Assembly: GCA_009663185.1 (NCBI GenBank)
Contig: VJZX01000009.1
Location: 112,452-158,171, forward strand
Reading direction: 5' to 3'
Length of the DNA stretch: 45,720 nt
DNA from: Isoptericola halalbus
GTDB lineage: Bacteria; Actinomycetota; Actinomycetes; Actinomycetales; Cellulomonadaceae
Notes under the pieces: model-generated
The model's database searches: none
What the model saw: the letters and a program-made list of their open reading frames with translations, nothing else
What the model was told of the DNA's origin: nothing
Program-made: the position numbers and the translations under genes
Part shown: piece by piece, positions 1-8,893 of the stretch
How positions within the stretch are numbered: position 1 is the stretch's first letter
How the letters are laid out: every line of letters begins with the position of its first letter

Positions 1-2593
1 CGCCTACCGCGCGCGGCTGCTGCGCATCGCGGCGACCGACCTGACCAGCCCCGACCCGCTCGGCCAGCTGCCCGGCGTGGCGGGGTCGCTCGCGGACCTG
101 GCGGCCGCCGCGCTCGAGGGCGCGCTCGCGGTCGCTCGCGCGGAGGTCGGCGCGCCGGCCGACGGCGTACGCCTCGCCGTCATCGGCATGGGCAAGACGG
201 GCGGCCACGAGCTCAACTACGTCTCCGATGTCGACGTGGTCTACGTGTGCGAGCCGGGCTCCCGCGCCGACGGCACGCCCGTCGAGGAGAGCGCGGCGCT
301 CGCGGCCGGCACCCGACTGGCGATGGCCCTGCAGAAGGTCTGCGCGAGCGCGTCGGCAGAACCGGCACTCTGGCCGGTCGACGCGGCGCTACGGCCCGAG
401 GGCAAGCAGGGCCCGCTCGTGCGCACGCTCGCGAGCCACCTCGCCTACTACGAGCGGTGGGCCGCGACGTGGGAGTTCCAGGCCCTGCTCAAGTCGCGGC
501 CGGTCGCGGGCGACGCCGAGCTCGGCCGTGCCTACCGCGATGCCGTCGACCCGCTGGTGTGGGCCGCCGTCTCGCGCGAGAACTTCGTCGAGGACTCGCA
601 GGCCATGCGCCGGCGGGTGGAGGATCACGTGCCGGCGTCGGAGGCCGACCGGCAGATCAAGCTCGGCAAGGGCGGGCTGCGCGACGTCGAGTTCACGGTC
701 CAGCTGCTGCAGCTCGTGCACGGGCGCACGAACGACGCCATCCACTCGCCGCACACGCTCACGGCGCTGGCCTCGCTCGCTGCCGGCGGGTTCGTCGGCC
801 GCGAGCACGCCGCGCGGATGGGGGTGTGCTACCGGTTCCTGCGCTCGCTCGAGCATCGCGTGCAGCTGTTCCGGCTGCGCCGCACGCACCTCGTCCCCAC
901 GGCCGAGGAGGACCTTCGCCGGCTCGCCCGGTCGCTCGGTCTGCGGGCCGAGGGTGCCGACGGGCTCCTGGAGCGCTGGCGCGCGACGCGGCGCGAGGTC
1001 CGCGCGCTCCACGAGGCGGTCTTCTACCGGCCGCTGCTCCCGGCGTGGGCCCAGCTGTCCGACGACGAGCTCTCGCTCGCGCCCGACGCCGCGCGGGCAC
1101 GTTTCGCCGCCATCGGGTACCACGACCCCGACGGCGCCATGCGGCACGTCGTCGCCCTCACCGAGGGCACGTCGCGGCGGGCGGCGCTGCAGCGCCAGCT
1201 GCTGCCCGTGCTGCTCGGGTGGTTCGCCGAGGGCGCCGACCCGGACGCGGGGCTGCTGGCGTTCCGGAGGCTGTCCGAGGAGCTGGGCAGCACGCCGTGG
1301 TACCTGCGGCTGCTGCGGGACTCGGAGAACGCGGCCTTCCACCTCGCGCAGCTGCTGTCGTCGTCGAAGTACCTTGCCGACGCCCTGGCCCGGTCTCCCG
1401 AGTCGGTGCAGTGGCTCGCCGACACGTCGGGGCTCGAGCCGCGCGGTCCTGAGCGGCTCGCCGCCGAGGCGGACGCGATCCTCACGCGCGCCGACGACTC
1501 CGGCCCGGCGGCCACGAAGCTGCGCGCGATCCGGCGTCGTGAGCTCGCTCGCACCGGGGCCGGCGAGGTGCTCGGCGTCCTCGACCCGGTCCAGGCGCAG
1601 GCCGCGATCTCCGACGCGGCCGACGTCGTGCTCGTGGGCGGGCTGCGCGTGGCGGAGTACGCGGCCCGCGCGGAGATGGGGCTCGGCCCTGACCCGGCGG
1701 CCGACCCGACGCGGATGCTCGTCGTGGCGATGGGCCGGCTCGGCGGTCGGGAGATGGGCTACGGCTCGGACGCCGACGTGCTGTTCGTGCACGACCCGGT
1801 GCCCGGCGCCGACGAGAGGACGGCCCAGGACTTCGCCCTGCTCACCGCGCGCAAGCTCCAGTCGCTGCTGTCCGCCGTCGGGCCCGAGCCGCCCCTGCCC
1901 GTGGACGCGGACCTGCGGCCCGAGGGCCGGCAGGGCCCGCTCGTGCGGACGCTCGCCTCCTACGCCGAGTACTACGAGCGCTGGGCCAGCGTGTGGGAGC
2001 AGCAGGCACTGCTGCGTGCGCGGCCGGTGGCGGGCGATGCCTCCGGCCCTGGCAGCGTGGGGGAACGGTTCGCCGCGCTCGTCGAACCGCTCCGTCACCC
2101 CCCGGGGGGACTCGACGACACGAGCCTGCGCGAGGTGCGGCGCATCAAGGCGCGCGTCGAGTCCGAGCGGCTGCCGCGCGGCGTCGACCCGGCGCGGCAC
2201 CTCAAGCTCGGCCGCGGCGGGGTGTCCGACGTCGAGTGGACCGTCCAGCTGCTGCAGCTGCAGCACGCGGGTACGGTCCCGGCGCTGCGCACCACGCAGA
2301 CGATCGCGGCGCTCGACGCCGCCCAGGAGGCCGGCCTGCTCGCGTCCGACGACGCCCGGTGCCTGCGCGACGCCTGGGTGCTCGCTTCCCGGCTGCGCTC
2401 GGCGCTCGTGCTCTGGTCGGGCAAGGTCACCGGCCCGCAGGTCGACGCGCTGCCGCACGACCGGCAGGCCCTGGGTGGCGTCGCGCGGCTGATGGGCGAC
2501 GTCGACACCGGTTGGCAGCTCGAGGAACGCTACCTGCGTACGGCGCGCCGGGCGCGGGCCGTCATGGAGCGCGTCTTCTACGGCCAGGGCTGA
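1..2593 (+). CDS. glnE: Bifunctional glutamine synthetase adenylyltransferase/deadenylase, 5'-truncated by the window edge
   Basis: GlnE adds AMP to, and removes it from, a tyrosine of glutamine synthetase, coupling GS activity to nitrogen status. The reading frame is open from base 2, so the start lies outside the window and roughly 860 C-terminal residues are present. Both halves of the family's tandem architecture are visible: a first nucleotidyltransferase domain with GMGKTGGHELNY followed by SDVDVVYV (about bases 185-245), and a second with AMGRLGGREMGYGSDADVLF (about bases 1726-1785). Each is followed by a helical linker containing a K-L-G-(K/R)-G-G-(L/V)-x-D-V-E motif. The target tyrosine is seen in glnA of this window (Y402). 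The gene converges on the quinone oxidoreductase gene with only 26 bp between stop codons. The identification is firm. Confidence 0.96.
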   Translation, partial: AYRARLLRIAATDLTSPDPLGQLPGVAGSLADLAAAALEGALAVARAEVGAPADGVRLAVIGMGKTGGHELNYVSDVDVVYVCEPGSRADGTPVEESAALAAGTRLAMALQKVCASASAEPALWPVDAALRPEGKQGPLVRTLASHLAYYERWAATWEFQALLKSRPVAGDAELGRAYRDAVDPLVWAAVSRENFVEDSQAMRRRVEDHVPASEADRQIKLGKGGLRDVEFTVQLLQLVHGRTNDAIHSPHTLTALASLAAGGFVGREHAARMGVCYRFLRSLEHRVQLFRLRRTHLVPTAEEDLRRLARSLGLRAEGADGLLERWRATRREVRALHEAVFYRPLLPAWAQLSDDELSLAPDAARARFAAIGYHDPDGAMRHVVALTEGTSRRAALQRQLLPVLLGWFAEGADPDAGLLAFRRLSEELGSTPWYLRLLRDSENAAFHLAQLLSSSKYLADALARSPESVQWLADTSGLEPRGPERLAAEADAILTRADDSGPAATKLRAIRRRELARTGAGEVLGVLDPVQAQAAISDAADVVLVGGLRVAEYAARAEMGLGPDPAADPTRMLVVAMGRLGGREMGYGSDADVLFVHDPVPGADERTAQDFALLTARKLQSLLSAVGPEPPLPVDADLRPEGRQGPLVRTLASYAEYYERWASVWEQQALLRARPVAGDASGPGSVGERFAALVEPLRHPPGGLDDTSLREVRRIKARVESERLPRGVDPARHLKLGRGGVSDVEWTVQLLQLQHAGTVPALRTTQTIAALDAAQEAGLLASDDARCLRDAWVLASRLRSALVLWSGKVTGPQVDALPHDRQALGGVARLMGDVDTGWQLEERYLRTARRARAVMERVFYGQG

Positions 2594-2619
2594 CGCGCCC
2601 CGGCGCGACCGCACCGGCC

Positions 2620-3567
2620 TCAGGGCACGAGGATCGTCTTGCCCCGGGAGTGGCTTGCTCGGGCGCCGGCGACGGCGGCGGGGGCGTCGTCCAGGGCGAC
2701 CTCGGCGTCGATCGTGATGCGCAGGGTGCCGGCATCGGCGAGGGTCGCAAGGGCTTCGAGCTCGGCCTGGGTCGGGCTGCTGGAGAGGTTGACGGCGCGG
2801 ATCTCCCGCGCGGCCAGGGCGTCGGCGTCGGCGGCGAAGTTGGAGTTGACGAGAACGCCGCCGGGCGCGAGCAGGTCGGCCAGGGTGTCGATGTCGCCGC
2901 CGGGCGCGGTGATGAGGTCCAGGACGGCGTCGATGCCCTGAGGGTGCAGGGAGCTGACCTGCTCGGCGGTCGGCGCGGTGGTGAAGTCGATGATCTCGTC
3001 GGCGCCGAGCTCGCGGAGGTGGTCGGCGAGGTCCGGGGTCGCGGTGGCCAGGACGCGGGCGCCCTTGGCGGCGGCGAACTGGATGGCGGACTGACCGACG
3101 CCGCCGGAGGCGCCGTTGATGAGGATCACCTGTCCGGCCTCGAGCGAGGCGGCCTCGATGCCCTTGTAGGCGGCCGCGCTGGCCGTGGGGAGCGCGGCCG
3201 CGACGGTGAACGGCAGGCTCGCGGGGATGTGGGCCACCTTGCCGTCCGCTGGGATCAGCGCGTACTCGGCGTAGGAGCCCTGACCCTCAGGGAGCCGCAT
3301 GAACTGGCCGTAGACGGTGTCGCCAGGCTCGAACTCGGTCACGCCTGCGCCGACGCGCTCGACCACGCCCGCGCCGTCGGAGCCCATGACGAGGGGGAAC
3401 GCGTGCTCGACGACGCCCCTGAGCGCGCCGTCGATGACCTTCCAGTCGAAGGGGTTGAGTCCCGCGGCGTGCAGGCGGACCAGCAGCTCGCCGTGCCCGG
3501 GGTCGGGGACCGGTAGGTCGGCGACCTTCGGCTCGGCTCCGAAGTCGGTGATGATGACGGCCTTCAT
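2620..3567 (-). CDS. NADP-dependent quinone oxidoreductase-like protein (zinc-free MDR family)
   Basis: This 315-residue medium-chain reductase probably transfers hydride from NADPH to a quinone or enone. The N-terminal GroES-like half opens with MKAVIITDFG and contains AAGLNPFDWKVIDG. The Rossmann half carries GASGGVGQSAIQFA near residue 150. No structural or catalytic zinc cysteine cluster is visible, as is usual for the QOR subgroup. It is the last gene of a minus-strand operon; only 2 bp separate it from the upstream reductase gene, so the two are probably translationally linked. The substrate is not evident. Its position with flavin-biosynthesis genes may mean it uses or protects a flavin or quinone product, but that is inference. 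Confidence 0.85.
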   Translation of the reverse strand: MKAVIITDFGAEPKVADLPVPDPGHGELLVRLHAAGLNPFDWKVIDGALRGVVEHAFPLVMGSDGAGVVERVGAGVTEFEPGDTVYGQFMRLPEGQGSYAEYALIPADGKVAHIPASLPFTVAAALPTASAAAYKGIEAASLEAGQVILINGASGGVGQSAIQFAAAKGARVLATATPDLADHLRELGADEIIDFTTAPTAEQVSSLHPQGIDAVLDLITAPGGDIDTLADLLAPGGVLVNSNFAADADALAAREIRAVNLSSSPTQAELEALATLADAGTLRITIDAEVALDDAPAAVAGARASHSRGKTILVP

Positions 3568-3569
3568 GG

Positions 3570-4352
3570 CTAGCCTCTTTCCTGCGTTCGGCCTTGCGGC
3601 CTCTCTGGGGTGGTGGGTGACCCGAGCGGGTCGGTGAGGTAGCGGGCGTAGATCAGATCGCCGATCGCGCGGGTCTCGGCCAGGCGCAGCGGATGACCGG
3701 GGTCGTTGGCGAAGCGACCAGGTCCCACGAAGCGCGGCGCGCGCGGGTCGCCGACGAAGAACGGAGCGGTGACGAGCTGGAGCTCGTCCGCCAGGCCTTC
3801 GGCGAGGAACTGGGTGTGCACCGTCCCGCCGCCCTCGACCACGAGGCGGTCGACGCCGCGCGCGGCGAGATCGGCGAGCACGGCGCGAAGGTCGAGCGGT
3901 GTGCCGGCCTCGACGACCGAGGCGCTCGAGCCGAGGAGCTCGCGCGCTCCGCGGACGGCACCGCCGTCGGTGTAGACGAGGCTGTCGCCCGCTGCGCCGT
4001 CGAAGAACGCCATCGTCGGGTCGAGGGCTCCGCCGGAGCTGACGACCACGCGCAGCGGCGTGGCGGGACGCAGCGCGCTGACGCGGTCGGCTTGACGCGC
4101 GGCCGAGCGCACCCGCAGCCGGGGATTGTCGGCGCGCAGCGTGCCCGCGCCCACGAGGATGGCATCGGCCCAGGCTCGCAGCGCATCGACCCGGTCCCAG
4201 TCCTCGTCGTTGGACAGGATCAGCCTGCGGGCGGTCGCGTCGTCGAGGTAGCCGTCGAGCGACACCGCGCAGGACAGCACCACGTACGGCCGAGCGTCCC
4301 GGTCCGGGAGCGCCGGAAGGTTCCGGGGCTTCGTGAGGGTCGAGGTCTCCAT
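3570..4352 (-). CDS. RibD C-terminal-type pyrimidine reductase, stand-alone
   Basis: This 260-residue protein matches the RibD C-terminal/dihydrofolate-reductase-like fold. In riboflavin synthesis that domain reduces 5-amino-6-ribosylaminouracil 5-phosphate with NADPH. Visible landmarks are the N-terminal strand YVVLSCAVSLDGYLDD, the ILVGAGTLRADNPRL segment near residue 65-80, and the VDRLVVEGGGTVHTQFL motif near residue 165-185. The deaminase half normally fused in RibD is absent. It lies 20 bp downstream of ribA and 2 bp upstream of the quinone oxidoreductase, so the three probably form one transcript. It could serve riboflavin synthesis or a related pathway that branches from GTP. Confidence 0.85.
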   Translation of the reverse strand: METSTLTKPRNLPALPDRDARPYVVLSCAVSLDGYLDDATARRLILSNDEDWDRVDALRAWADAILVGAGTLRADNPRLRVRSAARQADRVSALRPATPLRVVVSSGGALDPTMAFFDGAAGDSLVYTDGGAVRGARELLGSSASVVEAGTPLDLRAVLADLAARGVDRLVVEGGGTVHTQFLAEGLADELQLVTAPFFVGDPRAPRFVGPGRFANDPGHPLRLAETRAIGDLIYARYLTDPLGSPTTPERPQGRTQERG

Positions 4353-4372
4353 GGCGGACCGCTGCGCTCGGC

Positions 4373-5053
4373 TCAGCCGGCGATGCCGACGGGCTGGGGC
4401 AGCGCGATGGTGTGGTGGGTGTGGTCGGCCTTGGCGTGGAGGTACCGGAGGTTGTCAGGCGTGGCGTGCACCCCGGTGGGCCGGGTGTCCTGGACAGCGA
4501 CGCCGCGGGTGCGCAGCTGGTGGGCCTTGTCAGGGTTGTTGGTGAGCAGGTCGAGGGCGTCGACGCCCAGGGCGGAGAGCATCTGGGCTGCGGCGGTGTA
4601 GTCGCGGGCGTCCTCGGGCAGGCCGAGGGCGACGTTGGCCTCGTAGGTGTCGAGGCCCTGGTCCTGAAGCGCGTAGGCGTCGAGCTTGTTGTACAGGCCG
4701 ATGCCGCGGCCCTCCTGGCGCAGGTAGAGCAGGACCCCGCCCGTACCGGCGATGCGCTCGACGGCTTCGCGCAGCTGGGGGCCGCAGTCGCAGCGCGCGG
4801 AGCCGAAGACGTCCCCGGTGAGGCACTCGGAGTGCAGCCGCACCAGCGGGCTCTTCGCAGTGTCGAGGTCGCCCAGGACCAGCGCGACGTGCTCGGCGCC
4901 GTCGGCGAGGCCGTGGAAGGTGACCGCCTCGGTGGTGACCGTGTAGCCGTCGTCGAAGCTCAGAGGGATGCGGACCCGGGTGCGGACCGTGGCGGCGGGC
5001 ACGGTTGCGGCGGGGATGCCGGCGTGGACGTCGGCGTGGACGGTCGTCGTCAT
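4373..5053 (-). CDS. ribA: GTP cyclohydrolase II
   Basis: GTP cyclohydrolase II opens the imidazole ring of GTP and releases pyrophosphate and formate, the first step of riboflavin synthesis. The 226-residue protein carries the zinc-binding cysteines in SECLTGDVFGSARCDCGPQ, the catalytic LRQEGRGIGL loop and the late LLTNNPDK segment. The chosen ATG at 5051-5053 follows a GGAG about 7 bases upstream and gives a length typical of a single-domain RibA; the open frame extends further but without recognisable homology. The DHBP synthase (RibB) domain, often fused in actinobacteria, is missing. First gene of a three-gene operon, divergent from a marR gene. Confidence 0.93.
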   Translation of the reverse strand: MTTTVHADVHAGIPAATVPAATVRTRVRIPLSFDDGYTVTTEAVTFHGLADGAEHVALVLGDLDTAKSPLVRLHSECLTGDVFGSARCDCGPQLREAVERIAGTGGVLLYLRQEGRGIGLYNKLDAYALQDQGLDTYEANVALGLPEDARDYTAAAQMLSALGVDALDLLTNNPDKAHQLRTRGVAVQDTRPTGVHATPDNLRYLHAKADHTHHTIALPQPVGIAG

Positions 5054-5170
5054 GAGGTGGCTCCAACGGGACTGGCTGGGAGAGCGGGTCGCCCGTGCGG
5101 GTCGGCTGTGTCTCACTGGACGATAGTACACCCGAAAGCTAACTAGCAAGATATTCGCGAGTGGTAGACT

Positions 5171-5185
5171 TTGGCGTACCGCCAA
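5171..5185. promoter_or_regulatory. Candidate MarR operator between ribA and marR
   Basis: A perfect inverted repeat TTGGCG-TAC-CGCCAA lies in the divergent intergenic region, 33 bp before the marR start and about 120 bp from ribA. An A/T-rich stretch (5121-5160) beside it is the only low-GC part of the intergenic region and probably holds the promoters. Binding by the neighbouring MarR protein is inferred from position and symmetry. Confidence 0.5.
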
Positions 5186-5218
5186 GACCCGCCGACCTGA
5201 GAGCACACCGCGCAAGCA

Positions 5219-5689
5219 ATGGACCAGACCCAGACCGTCAAGATCATCACCGCCTGTCCTCAGGCGCCGCTGCTGCTGCAGTGGACCGAGCTGCAGGCCG
5301 GGTTCCAGCGGCTGACCTCCCGCTTGTACGAGGAGGTCACCGAGCGCACGGGCCTGCCCGCGTCGTCCGTCCAGATCCTGCTGCACCTCCTCACCAGCCC
5401 TCCGGACACGGTCCAGATGACTCATCTCGCCCGCCGTCTGGAGTTCTCCACCGCCGGCATCACCAAGGTCACCGACCGGCTTCTGGCGGCCGGGCTGATC
5501 GAACGCACCTCCTGCGTGACGGACCGCCGCATCGTGCGGGCAAACCTCACGCCGAAGGGTTACGAGGTCGCCCAGGAGGCTTCCCGCGTTCTCGCTGACG
5601 CCATCAACCGAGAGGTCGTCGGCAAGATCGGCCCGAAGGACTTCGACCGGTTCGCCGAGCTGCTCGCCGCCCTCGACGACGGTCGCTGA
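5219..5689 (+). CDS. MarR-family transcriptional regulator
   Basis: This 156-residue winged-helix regulator is typical of MarR proteins that bind as dimers to palindromes and respond to small ligands. The wHTH spans about residues 55-115: the recognition segment is MTHLARRLEFSTAGITKVTD and the wing contains CVTDRRIVRANLTPKG, where the D-R-R pattern is a family hallmark. It is divergent from ribA and close to a perfect palindrome, so it is likely to control itself and the ribA operon. The ligand is unknown. The ATG at 5219 is the first in frame after the A/T-rich promoter region. Confidence 0.88.
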   Translation: MDQTQTVKIITACPQAPLLLQWTELQAGFQRLTSRLYEEVTERTGLPASSVQILLHLLTSPPDTVQMTHLARRLEFSTAGITKVTDRLLAAGLIERTSCVTDRRIVRANLTPKGYEVAQEASRVLADAINREVVGKIGPKDFDRFAELLAALDDGR

Positions 5690-5855
5690 TCGGCTCGCGT
5701 CGAGGCGGCATCACTGACGCGGACGGCGGGCCTCAGAGCTCCAGCGCCGTGACGATGCGGCACCATTGAGGCATGCAGACTCCGACTCCCTCCGCGGTCG
5801 CGCCCGCGACAGCCATCGCCGTTCCTCGCAGCTCCTGGTCCGCGGCGGTGACCGC

Positions 5856-6869
5856 GTGAGCGCCGGTCTGCTCGGGCTGCTCGACGACGTCGCGGCGATC
5901 GCGAAGCTTGCCGCGGCGTCCGTGGACGACGTCGGCATGGCGGCCGGCCGGGCGACCGCCAAGGCGGCCGGCGTGGTGGTCGACGACACCGCCGTGACCC
6001 CCCAGTACGTGCACGGCGTGGCGGCCGAGCGCGAGCTGCCGATCGTCAAGAAGATCGCGCGTGGTTCGATCCGCAACAAGCTGCTGTTCATCCTGCCGGC
6101 GGCCCTGGTCCTGAGCCAGTGGGCGCCGTGGCTCCTGACGCCGATCCTCATGCTCGGCGGCACGTACCTCGCGTTCGAGGGGGCCGAGAAGATCTGGGGC
6201 AGGCTGCGCGGCCACGAGGACCACGACGTCCCTGCCGCGGTGGCCGGCGAGGAGGCGGAGAAGACCCTCGTCGCCGGCGCCGTGCGGACCGACCTCATCC
6301 TCTCGGCGGAGATCATGGTCATCGCGCTCAACGAGGTCGCCGACGAGGGCTTCTGGTCGCGCCTGGCGATCCTGCTCGTCGTCGCCGTCGCGATCACGGT
6401 CGTGGTCTACGGCGTCGTGGGTCTCATCGTGAAGATGGACGACGTGGGCCTCGTGCTCTCGCAGCGCCGCTCGTCGTTCAGTCAGCGCCTGGGCCGCGGC
6501 CTGGTGGCCGGCATGCCCAAGCTGCTCGCGATCATCTCGGTGGTCGGGACCGTCGCAATGCTCTGGGTCGGCGGTCACATCCTGCTGGTGGGTGTCGACG
6601 AGCTCGGATGGCACGCCCCGTACGAGCTCGTCCACCACACGGAGGAAGCCATCGCGCACGCGATCCCCGGCGTCGGGGGAGTGCTCGCGTGGCTGTTCAA
6701 CACACTGTGCTCCGCGATCGTGGGTGTGCTGGTCGGTGCGGTCGTCGTCGCCGTCATGCACGTGCTGCCCTTCGGCCCCGGCAAGGGCCACGGCGCCGAG
6801 CATGACGTCGAGCACGACATCGAGGCGGCAAGCACTGCCGACGACCACCGCCCGCCGACGGAGACCTGA
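5856..6869 (+). CDS. DUF808 family inner-membrane protein
   Basis: The 337-residue protein resembles the DUF808 (YedI-like) membrane family, whose function is unknown. It begins SAGLLGLLDDVAAIAKLAA, a characteristic N-terminus, which is why the GTG at 5856 is preferred over an in-frame ATG at 5766 that would add an arginine-rich, unconserved stretch. Several hydrophobic segments are visible: about residues 78-110 (LLFILPAALVLSQW...), 170-210 (LAILLVVAVAITVVVYGVVGLIV), 230-260 and 285-320. The C-terminal tail is rich in His, Asp and Glu. It stands alone between marR and a sigma-factor gene, with no clear operon partner. Confidence 0.85.
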   Translation: MSAGLLGLLDDVAAIAKLAAASVDDVGMAAGRATAKAAGVVVDDTAVTPQYVHGVAAERELPIVKKIARGSIRNKLLFILPAALVLSQWAPWLLTPILMLGGTYLAFEGAEKIWGRLRGHEDHDVPAAVAGEEAEKTLVAGAVRTDLILSAEIMVIALNEVADEGFWSRLAILLVVAVAITVVVYGVVGLIVKMDDVGLVLSQRRSSFSQRLGRGLVAGMPKLLAIISVVGTVAMLWVGGHILLVGVDELGWHAPYELVHHTEEAIAHAIPGVGGVLAWLFNTLCSAIVGVLVGAVVVAVMHVLPFGPGKGHGAEHDVEHDIEAASTADDHRPPTET

Positions 6870-6992
6870 GCTCGTCGAGAGATCGTACGTCGGCACGCGA
6901 CCGAAGCGGCGTGCGGCATGGTGAGCACATCTCCCTGCGACGAAATGAGATAGGACCGGAAAGACCTGGCGTCACGTCGGACAGAAGCGAGT

Positions 6993-7529
6993 GTGGAGAC
7001 CTTGCCCCAGAGCGAACCGACGAGCCGGGAGGATCGGTTCCTCGCCCTGGCCGCGCTCGTCGCCGCGCCCCTGCGTCGCAACGCCGTTCGCCGTACTGAC
7101 CCCGACACTGCCCAGGACGTGCTGGCCGAGACGATGGTGCTCTGGCGACGCCTGGACGATGTGCCGGCCGATGACCCGCTCCCATGGTGCTACGCCGTGG
7201 CCCGTCGCTGCCTGGCCAACGCCCAGCGCGCCGGGCGCCGGCGAGCCCGCCTCGTGGAGCGGATAGCCCTCTACCGCGACTCACAGCCGGTGCAGGACCC
7301 GCCGTTGGTCGATGACGCGCTGCACACAGCGCTTGCGAAGCTCTCCGATGGCGAGCGGGAGCTCCTTCGGCTGTGGACATGGGAGCAGCTCGAGCCTCGA
7401 GAGATCGCAGTGCTGCTCGGGATCACCCCCAACGCGGTGAGCATCCGCCTGCACCGAGCGAAGAAGAAGGCCGCGATCCTGCTCGAGGAGTCTGAAAGGA
7501 CGCAGTCGACGGTGGACAAGAACAGGTGA
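6993..7529 (+). CDS. ECF-type RNA polymerase sigma factor
   Basis: This 178-residue protein has the two-domain layout of extracytoplasmic-function sigma factors. Region 2 spans about residues 20-80, with DTAQDVLAETMVLWRRL and the helix PWCYAVARRCLANAQRAGRR. Region 4 spans about 110-165, with LAKLSDGERELLRLWTWEQL and the recognition helix PREIAVLLGITPNAVSIRLH. The start is a GTG at 6993. It is followed 16 bp downstream by a gene for a single-span membrane protein that occupies the place of an anti-sigma or sensor partner. Target promoters are not evident from the window. Confidence 0.88.
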   Translation: METLPQSEPTSREDRFLALAALVAAPLRRNAVRRTDPDTAQDVLAETMVLWRRLDDVPADDPLPWCYAVARRCLANAQRAGRRRARLVERIALYRDSQPVQDPPLVDDALHTALAKLSDGERELLRLWTWEQLEPREIAVLLGITPNAVSIRLHRAKKKAAILLEESERTQSTVDKNR

Positions 7530-7545
7530 AGGAGAGGAGGTCAGC

Positions 7546-8130
7546 GTGAACGACGAAAAGCTGCGACGGCGAATGCAGGCCGCCGACCCCGCCCGCCACA
7601 TGCCACAGACCGACTCATGGATTCCCGATCTGGTGGAGGCCACCATGCGTACCTCGACTGAAGTCCCGCTCGCGAACCGCCGCAGGGTGCCCGCTCTGGC
7701 GGGGGCCGCCGCGATCGCAGTGATCGGCGTCGGAACCTACGTCGTGGTCGGCCAGGACGATGTCGGCCCCACGACCGAGCCGACCACCATGGTCCTGTCG
7801 ATGCCCGACACCGGCACGTCGATGACCAGCTGCGTCCCCTTCGCCGTCGAATATCTCGAGGACATCCCCGTGGCCTTCTCCGGCACGGCGACCGACGTGG
7901 CCGATGACACCGTCACCTTCGACGTCGACCACTGGTACCGCGGCGGTGAGGCCGATGCTGTCACTCTCGAGAGGTACGACGTCAGCTCGGCTTCGATCCA
8001 AGGACTCGACATCAGCGAAGGCGACCGATACCTCATCACCGCCACCGGCGGCACCGTCAACCTGTGCGGCTTCTCCGCGCCCTGGTCGTCCGAGATGGCC
8101 ACAGCGTTCGACGAGGCATTCGGCTCCTGA
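7546..8130 (+). CDS. Single-span membrane protein, possible partner of the ECF sigma factor
   Basis: No family is recognised with certainty. The 194-residue product starts at a GTG preceded by an AGGAGAGGAGG Shine-Dalgarno region. Residues 1-45 are charged and would be cytoplasmic, one hydrophobic segment follows (VPALAGAAAIAVIGVGTYVV, about 49-68), and the rest is an acidic, probably beta-rich outer domain with two cysteines (in SCVPF and LCGFS) that could form a disulfide. Spacing and order suggest co-transcription with the sigma factor. A canonical zinc-binding anti-sigma motif (HxxxCxxC) is absent from the N-terminal part, so an anti-sigma role is only a guess. Confidence 0.7.
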   Translation: MNDEKLRRRMQAADPARHMPQTDSWIPDLVEATMRTSTEVPLANRRRVPALAGAAAIAVIGVGTYVVVGQDDVGPTTEPTTMVLSMPDTGTSMTSCVPFAVEYLEDIPVAFSGTATDVADDTVTFDVDHWYRGGEADAVTLERYDVSSASIQGLDISEGDRYLITATGGTVNLCGFSAPWSSEMATAFDEAFGS

Positions 8131-8205
8131 TCTCGCCGGCGGAGAACCGGCGGTTCGCCCAGCAGAGAGCTGAGCTCGGCGAGGCGCCGGTCCCGAGTGC
8201 TTGCG

Positions 8206-8790
8206 TCAGCGTGACACGCGGCGGACCGACCCCAGGACGAGCGAGGCGAGGCGTGCCGGGGCACCCTCGTCGGGTGCGGTGGCCGCGGCGCCGAGGGAGT
8301 GGAGGCAGTAGTCGGCCAGCTCGCTGACGGGAACGTCGGTGCGTACGGCGCCGGCGGACACGGCCTCGTCGAGCAGGCCGGCGAAGACCTGGTGCAGTCG
8401 GCGCTGAGCCGAGGCGACGTCGTCATGTCGGTGGAACAAGGGCGAGAGGTCCGGCGAGGCATGCTTCGCGCGATGGTGGCAGATCTGCGCGTAGGCGACG
8501 AGCACGTCCTCGAGGCGATCCTCGGCGCTGCGGTGTGGGCGGCTGGCCAACCGGGTCAGCTCCTCGAGGTGGGCGTCGACGTGCTGCTGGTGATGAGCCT
8601 GGAGGATCGACTCGACGTCGGGGAAGTACTTGTAGAGCGTGGCGCGGCCGATGCCGGTTGCCTCGGCCACCTCGGTCATGGTGACCGAGAGTGGCCCCTT
8701 GTCCGCGACCAGCTTCCAGGTGGTCGTGAGGATCGCGTCCCGGACCGCCTGGCGATGCGACTCGATGGTCTCGTTCCACAGCTTCGGCAT
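8206..8790 (-). CDS. TetR-family transcriptional regulator
   Basis: This 194-residue TetR-type repressor has the N-terminal helix-turn-helix at about residues 15-60, visible as VTMTEVAEATGIGRATLYKYFPDVESIL, which includes the family's T-x-Y-x-Y/H-F signature. A larger helical ligand/dimer domain follows. The ATG at 8788-8790 is chosen because the protein then begins a short distance before the HTH, as usual; the open frame reaches 8838. It is divergent from the two small membrane-protein genes at 8894-9576, and the intergenic region carries an inverted repeat inside a good promoter, so it probably represses those genes. Confidence 0.9.
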   Translation of the reverse strand: MPKLWNETIESHRQAVRDAILTTTWKLVADKGPLSVTMTEVAEATGIGRATLYKYFPDVESILQAHHQQHVDAHLEELTRLASRPHRSAEDRLEDVLVAYAQICHHRAKHASPDLSPLFHRHDDVASAQRRLHQVFAGLLDEAVSAGAVRTDVPVSELADYCLHSLGAAATAPDEGAPARLASLVLGSVRRVSR

Positions 8791-8830
8791 GCACAGATGA
8801 TACGCGTCGTCATTCTCAGAACGCTGTGCT

Positions 8831-8858
8831 TTGAACACGACACTTTGTCTCGTAAACT
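8831..8858 (+). promoter_or_regulatory. Sigma-70-type promoter with TetR operator in the spacer
   Basis: TTGAAC (8831-8836) and TAAACT (8853-8858) are separated by 16 bp and read toward the small membrane-protein genes. The spacer holds an imperfect inverted repeat, ACGACAC-TTT-GTCTCGT (8837-8853; one mismatch in seven base pairs). A repressor bound there would block RNA polymerase. The divergent TetR gene is the obvious candidate. Confidence 0.6.
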
Positions 8859-8893
8859 GCGACCAAGCCTATCCGTGAGCTGTAGGAGTCACC

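Noticed and set aside
389-2614. Long open frame of 741 codons antisense to glnE
   Set aside because: GC-rich genes often leave the opposite strand open. Its translation is low-complexity and rich in Arg, Gly and Pro with no known motif, while glnE is a clear match.
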